Origin: Bacteroidota bacterium
GTDB taxonomy: Bacteria > Bacteroidota > Bacteroidia > UKL13-3
NCBI GenBank assembly: GCA_004293295.1
Contig: RDYC01000216.1
Coordinates: 1-12,698, forward strand
Direction of reading: 5' to 3'
Length of the DNA stretch: 12,698 nucleotides
A model generated the notes under the pieces. It did no database searches and had not been told where the DNA came from. It saw only the letters and a list, made by a program, of their open reading frames with translations. Shown piece after piece: positions 7,052-12,698 of the stretch. Position numbers and translations under genes: made by a program. Position 1 is the first letter of the stretch; the number at the start of each line of letters is the position of its first letter.

Positions 7052-9046
7052 GTGCCGCGTATAAATTTTTTATTTAAGTTATTCATTGTTTTCCTCTTCT
7101 TTTCGGGTCCATCTTCTGAAAGTAAAGCCCGACAAAGTTATTTTACCATTTCTCGTGTTGAATTGCAACATGGTTTTTTATTAGACAACCGTTGGGAGTT
7201 TTATTGGAACACTGATTATACTACTTATTTAAAAAACAGTGCTGCACTAAATACTGAGTACATAAATTTACCGAATGATTGGTGTTCAATTGGACATCCT
7301 AAAAAAGGATATGGGCTTTACCTATTACCACTTGTTATACCAGGAATTGCAGGCAGTGAAATTGGCATTGATATTCCCTCAGTGTGCAATGCCTACAATT
7401 TTTATATTAACGGCTCCAAGTTTTTAAGTGTTGGGGTGTTTGCCACGCAACAAATTCAATCATCCCCTAACTATCATCCCAGAGTTGTTACTTACCCTTG
7501 TAAAACTGATACCCTTATTTTAGCTTTTGAAGTAAGCAACTATTTTTATCGTGAAGGTGGACTTAACTACTCTATTAAAATTGGAGAAAAATCTGATATA
7601 GTTGACGGATTCAATAAAGATTTATTTATTACCTCCTTTATTACGGGAGCCTTGGTGTTGATGTTTTTTTACTTTTTAGGATTTTACTTAATCAGACGAA
7701 AAGAGTATGCTGCCTTGTATTTTGCCTTGCTTTGTTTGGTTTCTGCGCTCAGAATCATGTCAACAGGTGGCATATTATTACGCCAACTGGGTTTACCTAT
7801 CTCATGGGAATGGCTTGTTAAAGTGGAACTTACAAGTATTGTATTGGTACCTACCTTTGGAGCGTTGTTCTTGTTTAACTTATTAAATGAAAAAAGATAT
7901 TTAAAGCTTCTTTACCTGCTTAATAGCCTTAGTTTGTTGATGGTATTGGTGTTGCTGTTCGCTTCACCGTATATAGGTTCACATATCGTTCCGTTATTTA
8001 GGTATTTTGCGTTATTCGAATGCATCTTTGTTCTTTTTGTTGTTGTGGTAAATTTTATTACCCGAAGTGAACGTACGGTAAAACTAGCTGCTTTTGGTTA
8101 TTTTATCGTTTTTGTGCTTGGTGTAAATGATATTCTGTATTCAAAAGGTATTATTAACTCGAGCTATCTTTTACCTCTTGGCATTTTTGGGTTTGTAATT
8201 ATACAGGCCATATTAATGGCCAACAAATTTGCCATAGCCTTTACTGATGTAGAAAAACTTTCTTCGGAACTGGGGACTGTAAACAAAAATCAAGAAAAGA
8301 TTATTGCGGAAAGGAGCGAAGAATTGCACAAGCAATCGCAGGACTTGAGAAAATATAATGATATAAAAGATAAAATTTTCTCCATCATTGCTCATGATTT
8401 AAGGGCGCCAATTGCCTCTTTTAGAACGGTAATAACACTTGCTGAAATTGGCACAAAAGATGACATTGAAGATATTAGGCGATTTTTTAACGACTTAAAA
8501 CCGAACGTAGATAACTTAACGTTAACTATTGATAATTTATTCGTGTGGTCACAAGCACAGATCAACGGCACCATCATTAATCCTGCTATTGTTAACATAA
8601 AAAAAGAAACACAATCCATCTTGCATTTGTACGAACTGGTTTCGCGCCAGAAACTCATTACCCTTGCTACAGATGTGGAAGAAGATATTTTGGTTAAAGC
8701 AGATCCGTCTCATTTAAACCTTATTCTTAGAAATCTAATTAACAATGCCCTGAAGTTTACTAACCTAAACGGCCAAGTTACCATCTCAGCAAAACGCACT
8801 GCGGCTCATTTTGTGCTTATTGAGGTATCGGATAATGGAGTGGGCATTGATTCGGAACAATTGATTCATATTTTTAATCCTGAAACGCATTACACCTCAT
8901 ATGGCACCAGCAATGAAAGAGGAACCGGCTTAGGATTGCTATTGTGTAAGGAGTATGTTGAAAAAAATGGAGGTTCCATTCACATTTCCAGCCGAAAAAA
9001 TATTGGCACTACCATTGGCTTTACTTTACCGGAAGGTAAGGCTTAA
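7052..9046 (+). CDS. 7TMR-DISM sensor histidine kinase (orphan)
   Basis: A 664-aa sensor kinase. The N-terminus carries a signal-like hydrophobic stretch (INFLFKLFIVFLFFSG, 4-19), then a periplasmic jelly-roll-like domain (about 30-185) with GFLLDNRWEFYW and the GYGLYLL segment, as in carbohydrate-binding-like DISM sensors. Seven membrane segments follow between about 190 and 391 (7TMR-DISM_7TM), then a coiled coil at about 398-440. The dimerisation/phosphoacceptor helix contains SIIAHDLRAPI with His448, and the ATPase domain has NLINNALKF (N box), DNGVGI (G1) and GTGLGLLLCKEYVE (G2). All catalytic motifs are intact. An in-frame TAA at 7034-7036 leaves GTG 7052 as the only ordinary start before the signal segment. 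No response regulator or receiver domain is encoded nearby, so its partner is elsewhere. It is convergent with the thioesterase gene, and the stop codons overlap. Confidence 0.9.
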   Translation: MPRINFLFKLFIVFLFFSGPSSESKARQSYFTISRVELQHGFLLDNRWEFYWNTDYTTYLKNSAALNTEYINLPNDWCSIGHPKKGYGLYLLPLVIPGIAGSEIGIDIPSVCNAYNFYINGSKFLSVGVFATQQIQSSPNYHPRVVTYPCKTDTLILAFEVSNYFYREGGLNYSIKIGEKSDIVDGFNKDLFITSFITGALVLMFFYFLGFYLIRRKEYAALYFALLCLVSALRIMSTGGILLRQLGLPISWEWLVKVELTSIVLVPTFGALFLFNLLNEKRYLKLLYLLNSLSLLMVLVLLFASPYIGSHIVPLFRYFALFECIFVLFVVVVNFITRSERTVKLAAFGYFIVFVLGVNDILYSKGIINSSYLLPLGIFGFVIIQAILMANKFAIAFTDVEKLSSELGTVNKNQEKIIAERSEELHKQSQDLRKYNDIKDKIFSIIAHDLRAPIASFRTVITLAEIGTKDDIEDIRRFFNDLKPNVDNLTLTIDNLFVWSQAQINGTIINPAIVNIKKETQSILHLYELVSRQKLITLATDVEEDILVKADPSHLNLILRNLINNALKFTNLNGQVTISAKRTAAHFVLIEVSDNGVGIDSEQLIHIFNPETHYTSYGTSNERGTGLGLLLCKEYVEKNGGSIHISSRKNIGTTIGFTLPEGKA

Positions 9047-9468
9047 TGCTGAAACAGTTGTTTAAATCCAAGTGGCACATCCGTTGTTTTTCGGGTATTG
9101 TAATCAAAGCATACTATGCCTGTTTTGGCCTCACAACATAACACTCCTGTGTTGGCTTGTTTAAATCTGTAAAACAAATCAAAACTTTTTTTACTAAAAT
9201 TTGCTGCTGTTACTTCAATGGTAAGTTCATCGCCATAAAAACACTCTGATTTAAACACAATGGCCGCATCTCCCATGATAACAGATGTGCCGGCTAAATC
9301 CATTTCCGTAAAATTAAATTGTTTGAAAAATCTTAGTCTGGCTTCATGCATGTATTTTAAATACGCATCATTGCTTAAGTGATTGCCATAGTTAATATCG
9401 TCAATCCTAACCAAAATAGTGGTTATAAATGAGAACGTATCAGGTAAGTCTAATTTTATTCTTGCCAT
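9043..9468 (-). CDS. Hotdog-fold acyl-CoA thioesterase
   Basis: A 141-aa single hotdog-domain protein of the 4HBT/4HBT_2 type, which hydrolyses acyl-CoA (or acyl-ACP) thioesters in the cytoplasm. The active-site region VRIDDINYGNHLSNDAYLKY at 20-39, followed by MHEARLRFF, matches the pattern D-x-D-x-x-G-H-x-x-N-x-x-Y-L of the family. Here the second acidic position is Asn26, as in the sub-branch with NYG(N/G)HL..ND, so the catalytic acid may be Asp24 or another residue. The later strand GDAAIVFKSECFYGDEL (66-82) is typical of the fold. Substrate chain length cannot be inferred. It lies 12 bp downstream of the exonuclease gene on the same strand and probably shares its transcript. Its stop codon overlaps that of the kinase on the other strand. 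Confidence 0.88.
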   Translation of the reverse strand: MARIKLDLPDTFSFITTILVRIDDINYGNHLSNDAYLKYMHEARLRFFKQFNFTEMDLAGTSVIMGDAAIVFKSECFYGDELTIEVTAANFSKKSFDLFYRFKQANTGVLCCEAKTGIVCFDYNTRKTTDVPLGFKQLFQH

Positions 9469-9480
9469 TGTGGTAGGTAA

Positions 9481-10200
9481 TCAGGTGAGAATAATATCGT
9501 GTTCTTCTAACAATGGTTCACCACGGAAGCGCAGCACCAATTGGGCTACCGTAACCACATCTTTTTGACAGTAGTTCTTAATCCGTTCCAAATCTTTATC
9601 GTTCCAGTAAACTGACCATACCTGACTGCCGTCAATATCGTCTTTAGGCGTTGGCACATCAAAAGCTGTTGCCAACAATTCTAATGAAGTAAAACTTTTA
9701 AAATCGCCAAACTTCCACATTTCCATCGTATCCAAGTGTTGCACCTCCCATGGCTTTTTTCCTGCTATGTTCAACAACTGAGGTATTTCAACCCCATTAA
9801 TCAGCATGCGCCTGCATAAGTAGGGAAAATCAAATTCTTTACCGTTATGCGCACATAACAAATTGTTGGCGTCATCAAAGTAGCGACTAACCATGGTTGA
9901 AAACTCTTGAAGTACCATTTTCTCTTGTTCGCCATAAAATGACTTTATTCTAAATTGCCAACTGTTGCCACTGCGGTTAAAGTACCCAACAGAAATGCAG
10001 ATGATTTTCCCAAACTCCGCATATATTCCTGCTCTGGGATATACATCAGCCGCTGTTTGGTTTTCATCTTTCCTGATAAATGTTGCTTTTTTATCCCAAA
10101 GTTGTTTCCACTTATCGGGTAGTTGGGCATATGAAGCGTACTCAGGCACAGTTTCTATATCAAGCACCAATAGGTTGGTTAGGTCTAACTGTTGTAACAT
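9481..10200 (-). CDS. PolB-like DEDDy 3'-5' exonuclease
   Basis: A 239-aa protein of the predicted PolB-like exonuclease family (DNA_pol_B_exo2, PF10108), a stand-alone RNase H-fold 3'-5' exonuclease without a polymerase domain. Exo I is VLDIET (D14, E16), Exo II is AHNGKEFDFPYL (N119, D124) and Exo III is YCQKD (Y210, D214), which gives a complete DEDDy set that should bind two metal ions. The conserved middle includes YPRAGIYAEFGKIICISVGYF at 54-74. Activity on DNA or RNA is inferred from the fold. The cellular role is not established for Bacteroidota members, with DNA repair or RNA processing the usual guesses. Length is typical. It is followed after 12 bp by the thioesterase gene. A possible 30-codon membrane ORF lies 47 bp upstream on the same strand. 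Confidence 0.93.
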   Translation of the reverse strand: MLQQLDLTNLLVLDIETVPEYASYAQLPDKWKQLWDKKATFIRKDENQTAADVYPRAGIYAEFGKIICISVGYFNRSGNSWQFRIKSFYGEQEKMVLQEFSTMVSRYFDDANNLLCAHNGKEFDFPYLCRRMLINGVEIPQLLNIAGKKPWEVQHLDTMEMWKFGDFKSFTSLELLATAFDVPTPKDDIDGSQVWSVYWNDKDLERIKNYCQKDVVTVAQLVLRFRGEPLLEEHDIILT

Positions 10201-10247
10201 GTTTCAATGTTACAATTTTTCACAGTTATTTTCCAATAGGCGGTTGG

Positions 10248-10340
10248 TTAGTTTAAAAAATGTAACGCTATAAAAAATAACAACAAAGCTATGGTAACTG
10301 TGATTGGAATAAAAACTAATGACGATGACATCCTTTTCAT
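10248..10340 (-). CDS. Candidate 30-aa single-pass membrane peptide (unannotated small ORF)
   Basis: In the 243-bp gap between the exonuclease and sigma-factor genes, the minus strand has an ATG-initiated frame of 30 codons ending in TAA. The peptide starts MKRMSSS, giving a positive, polar N-terminus, and continues with one long hydrophobic stretch (LVFIPITVTIALLLFFIALHFL), consistent with a single transmembrane helix whose N-terminus faces the cytoplasm. It has the same orientation as the exonuclease and thioesterase genes and ends 47 bp before the exonuclease ATG, so it could be the first gene of that operon. No Shine-Dalgarno or clear promoter box precedes it. T-rich DNA yields hydrophobic frames by chance, so it needs conservation or translation data. 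I recognise no family. Confidence 0.4.
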   Translation of the reverse strand: MKRMSSSLVFIPITVTIALLLFFIALHFLN

Positions 10341-10443
10341 ATGTGTAGCATTAATATCCGACTTACGTAAAACAAATAATTTCGGTTTTAAATCATCAAC
10401 AGAAATTTTTATCTATTTATTATTATTATTGCTTTAGTTAATC

Positions 10444-10992
10444 TTGGTAAAAAATAACACATATCAGCAAGAACACTTATTGGTTCAAGATCTCATTCAA
10501 AAAAAGAAAGAGGCCTTTGATTACCTTTATAATAACTACTCAAATGCTTTGTTTGGAGTGATTAACCGTATTGTAATGTCGGACGAGATAGCGAACGATG
10601 TGTTACAAGAGTGTTTTGTTAAAATTTGGAATGGTATTGGTGCTTATCAACCGGAAAAAGGCTCTTTGTTTACTTGGATGTTGAATTTATGTAGAAACAG
10701 GGCCATTGATGAAATTCGTTCTAAGGCCTATAAAAACGAAACACAAAACCAAAACATTGAGGATTACGTAATTAAATTAGATGAAAATAATTTTGTGGAA
10801 TCTTCAATAGACCATATCGGATTAAAAAAGGTAGTGGCAACATTGAAGCCCGCTTATAAGGAATTAATTGACAAGGTTTATTTTGAGGGGTTCACCCAAG
10901 AGGAAACGGCTAAAGAACTTGGCATACCGTTAGGAACAGTTAAAACCAGATTAAGGTCGGCAATTCAACAATTAAGAGCAGTGATAAAATGA
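10444..10992 (+). CDS. ECF-type RNA polymerase sigma factor (sigma-70 family)
   Basis: A 182-aa alternative sigma factor with region 2 at about 24-94 (FDYLYNNYSNALFGVI, DVLQECFVKIWNGIGAYQPEKGSLFTWML, NRAIDEIRSK) and region 4 at about 124-180, whose helix-turn-helix reads TQEETAKELGIPLGTVKTRLRSA. There is no region 1 or 3, as expected for the group. It would direct RNA polymerase to promoters controlled by the downstream anti-sigma factor. No ATG is available. A TAG at 10435-10437 lies in frame upstream, so TTG 10444 is the most likely start, with TTG 10480 (residue 13) also possible because region 2 begins later. The final codons overlap the anti-sigma ATG (ATGA), indicating coupled translation. 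Such pairs often autoregulate, but I see no convincing promoter in the upstream gap. Confidence 0.93.
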   Translation: MVKNNTYQQEHLLVQDLIQKKKEAFDYLYNNYSNALFGVINRIVMSDEIANDVLQECFVKIWNGIGAYQPEKGSLFTWMLNLCRNRAIDEIRSKAYKNETQNQNIEDYVIKLDENNFVESSIDHIGLKKVVATLKPAYKELIDKVYFEGFTQEETAKELGIPLGTVKTRLRSAIQQLRAVIK

Positions 10993-11771
10993 ACATAGAG
11001 GAATACATAGCAAGCGGGATTGTGGAAACATACGCTTTGGGACTTTGCTCTCCGCAAGAGGCAGCAGAGTTGGAAAAGCTATGTGCTCAACATCCGAGCC
11101 TAAAAGCTGCCGTAATTGATGCTCAACAGGCACTTGAAAATTATGCTGCTTTGCATGAACGCAAACCTGCTGCGAGTGTTAAAGCCAACTTGGATGCCAT
11201 GTTGGATTTTGCTGAACCACCTATTGAAAGCAAAAAAATACGATTATTTAACCCTTATACAGTGGCCGCAGCCATTTTACTGATGAGCAGTGTAGCCTTA
11301 AACGTATTGCTTTATGTGAGACTTCAACATAGTAATTCAGAACTTTTAGCTGCATTAAGTAGAAACCAGCAAATGGCTGATAACTTAAAAGGTAATCAAG
11401 TAAAATTAAGTGATTTGAATACCCAGCTTAGTGTGCTTACTAATCCTGAGTACAATAAAATATTGCTTAAAGGCACACCTCAAACGCCTTCTTCGTTGGT
11501 TTCTGTATTTTGGAACAAAAACTCTACAGAGGTATTTGTCAGTGTAAACAACCTTCCAAAACCTGCTGTTGGTAAGCAATACCAATTGTGGGCTATAGTT
11601 GGCGGAAAACCTCAAGATGCGGGCCTGCTTCCATTAGATGAAGTGGCCGCCTTAATACAAATGAAGAGTTTTGGAGAAGCAGATGCCTTTGCCATAACAC
11701 TTGAAGATGCCGGGGGAGCCGAATCGCCAACACTAAGCCAGCTTTGTGTAATTGGCAATGTTAGCGGGTAA
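10989..11771 (+). CDS. RskA-type membrane anti-sigma factor
   Basis: A 260-aa single-pass membrane protein that likely sequesters the sigma factor encoded just upstream. The cytoplasmic part (1-88) opens with EEYIASGIVETYALGLCSPQEAAELEKL, the helical opening common in Bacteroidetes anti-sigma-K proteins. It lacks an H-x3-C-x2-C motif, so it is not a zinc-binding anti-sigma domain. A transmembrane helix spans about 90-111 (TVAAAILLMSSVALNVLLYV) and a heptad-like segment about 114-152. The outer part (about 158-256) is an RskA C-terminal domain, with SVFWNKNSTEVFVSVNNLP, GKQYQLWAIVGGKPQDAGLL and FAITLEDAGGAESPT. Release would come through proteolysis or conformational change on an envelope signal that cannot be inferred. 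The ATGA overlap with the sigma gene sets the start. Confidence 0.92.
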   Translation: MNIEEYIASGIVETYALGLCSPQEAAELEKLCAQHPSLKAAVIDAQQALENYAALHERKPAASVKANLDAMLDFAEPPIESKKIRLFNPYTVAAAILLMSSVALNVLLYVRLQHSNSELLAALSRNQQMADNLKGNQVKLSDLNTQLSVLTNPEYNKILLKGTPQTPSSLVSVFWNKNSTEVFVSVNNLPKPAVGKQYQLWAIVGGKPQDAGLLPLDEVAALIQMKSFGEADAFAITLEDAGGAESPTLSQLCVIGNVSG

Positions 11772-11823
11772 TATAATCAACACCAACCCTTATTAAAGTG
11801 AGTGTTTCCTTTAAAAGTAACAC

Positions 11824-11935
11824 GTCACTAGCTGTCTGCTTAAGTATACCGCCCATATCTAAATCCTCATTAATGATGCTGAATGCAGAGAATTAAATGA
11901 TAGCTACGCTCTAAAGCCGTGACAGCTATGATGAC
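11824..11935. other. Unexplained element bounded by a long-range inverted repeat
   Basis: The gap between the anti-sigma and DUF3127-pirinC genes carries an imperfect inverted repeat. The left arm is GTCA-c-TAGCTGTC (11824-11836) and the right arm is GACAGCTA-tga-TGAC (11921-11935), 12 complementary pairs interrupted by a 1/3-nt internal loop and enclosing about 84 nt. Inside is a perfect 10-bp palindrome, TCATTAATGA (11867-11876). Just outside the left arm is a GTGTT/AACAC hairpin (11802-11806 with 11819-11823). By my count the two 60-base rows from 11821 to 11940 are each about 42% G+C, well above the other gaps and close to coding DNA. It could be a structured RNA, a miniature inverted-repeat element or a decayed gene. 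The right arm covers the last codons and stop of the neighbouring gene. Confidence 0.35.
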
Positions 11936-12696
11936 TTGACTTCTAACCTGCCATCGGCATGTTTGGCAAAACGACTTTTATTGCGCGCATGCACCTGATC
12001 ATATTTTGGCCAAGGCCATCCACCAAATTGTGTTTTATGGTAATCTTCAAAAGCTTGGTTGATTTCTTCCTTCGTATTCATTACAAAAGGGCCGTATTGC
12101 ATCACTTGTTCACCAATGGGCTTACCTTGAAGCATCAATATGCTTGCACCATCGTTTCCGGCTTCTAATTCCACCTCAACATCCGGCTGCAATTCAACAG
12201 CGCAATATGCATTGATTACTTTGTCGGCTACCTTTAAATTTTTACCTTCATAAAAATAGATGGTTCGGTTTATCCCTTCTGATGCTTTAGGCAATTTAAA
12301 TGTTGCCAACGCCCCCATTTTTATGTTCCAAATTGCTACTTCATTTTTAGGATTTGCTGCCCAAGAATCAGGTGGTGGTGGCGGAAAACTATCATTTTGC
12401 GAACTCGAACTTGCGTTTGAACTTGATGAAACACCAGCCAATTCTACTTTCCAAGCTTTTAAGTCTGTATACCATTTACCATTAAATTCACGGCTTTCTG
12501 CATCAAATTCTATTTTTAAAACATTTCCAACTTGAAGCAAATTTTCGTTGGCTTTGTCTCCCCAAATCGAAATACACACTTTTTTAGGATATTGTCCATC
12601 GGTTTCAACAATTATGTCTTGTTTTTTCCATTGTCCTTTGGCGCTGGTGCCTGTTTGCAAAGGTAAAAGTTGAATTAATTTAGCGGTTAATTGCAT
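11926..12696 (-). CDS. DUF3127 domain fused to the C-terminal half of pirin
   Basis: A 256-aa chimeric protein. Residues 1-87 match DUF3127, a small Bacteroidetes OB-fold-like domain: MQLTAKLIQLLPLQTGTS, GQWKKQDIIVETDGQYPKKV, SIWGDK, and FDAESREFNGKWYTDLKAWKVE. A Ser/Asn-rich linker (about 89-104) leads to PPPPPDSWAANPKNEVAIW (105-123). From there on the sequence is the C-terminal half of a pirin (Pirin_C, PF05726): NRTIYFYEG, LMLQGKPIGEQVMQYGPFVMNTKEEI (187-212), and the tail TQFGGWPWP...GRFAKHADGR found in one pirin branch. The N-terminal pirin cupin, which binds the catalytic iron with three His and one Glu, is absent, so quercetinase-type activity is unlikely. The ATG is 2 bp from the window edge and gives the usual DUF3127 N-terminus, so the gene is probably complete. 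Its function is unknown. Confidence 0.85.
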   Translation of the reverse strand: MQLTAKLIQLLPLQTGTSAKGQWKKQDIIVETDGQYPKKVCISIWGDKANENLLQVGNVLKIEFDAESREFNGKWYTDLKAWKVELAGVSSSSNASSSSQNDSFPPPPPDSWAANPKNEVAIWNIKMGALATFKLPKASEGINRTIYFYEGKNLKVADKVINAYCAVELQPDVEVELEAGNDGASILMLQGKPIGEQVMQYGPFVMNTKEEINQAFEDYHKTQFGGWPWPKYDQVHARNKSRFAKHADGRLEVKSS

Positions 12697-12698
12697 AT

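Noticed and set aside
9965..10273. Plus-strand 102-codon frame across the exonuclease 5' end
   Set aside because: It is antisense to the Exo I region of a clearly identified DEDDy exonuclease and has no recognisable domain.
11900..11929. Short hairpin ATAGCT-N18-AGCTAT at the end of the DUF3127-pirinC gene
   Set aside because: It has only six pairs with an 18-nt loop and competes with the longer TAGCTGTC/GACAGCTA pairing, so it is not called as a separate terminator.
1..12698. tRNA, rRNA, CRISPR, phage or insertion-sequence features
   Set aside because: I saw no cloverleaf-like segment, no regularly spaced direct repeats and no transposase or integrase motif on either strand.

Overview
The window looks like a piece of a Bacteroidota chromosome (Cytophagales/Chitinophagales/Flavobacteria-like; I cannot place it more closely). 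The evidence is AT-rich DNA, start codons without Shine-Dalgarno sequences, two TATATTTG boxes matching the Bacteroidetes -7 promoter consensus TAnnTTTG, a type IX secretion C-terminal sorting domain, and a DUF3127 domain. Coding density is high and strands alternate often. No gene-free stretch exceeds 300 bases (the longest, 10201-10443, holds a candidate 30-codon gene). I see no tRNA, rRNA, CRISPR array or recognisable transposase.

Left part (1-4200): the 5' end of a lipoprotein gene leaves the left edge on the minus strand. Divergent from it are a DedA-family membrane protein and a T9SS-exported protein. Convergent to those is ispE (isoprenoid precursor synthesis), which is divergent, across 45 bp, from a membrane-anchored metallophosphoesterase.

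Middle part (4198-9046): a very small secreted protein made of exactly three 34-residue WG-like repeats, with its own promoter box, lies downstream of rnr (RNase R), which ends in an A/T-stem intrinsic terminator. Divergent from rnr is a 7TMR-DISM sensor histidine kinase with a GTG start and no adjacent response regulator.

Right part (9043-12698): a hotdog thioesterase and a PolB-like DEDDy 3'-5' exonuclease form a probable minus-strand operon, possibly headed by an unannotated 30-aa single-pass membrane peptide. On the plus strand an ECF sigma factor and its RskA-type anti-sigma factor overlap by ATGA and form a classic envelope-signalling pair. Last comes an unusual minus-strand gene that joins a DUF3127 OB-fold-like domain to only the C-terminal half of pirin. 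The 154-bp gap between it and the anti-sigma gene has coding-like GC content and a long-range inverted repeat that the genes do not explain.

Most of the window is housekeeping and signalling. The best candidates for something undescribed are the DUF3127-pirinC chimera, the structured gap next to it, and the small membrane ORF at 10248-10340. All family calls rest on reading motifs in the translations and not on database searches.
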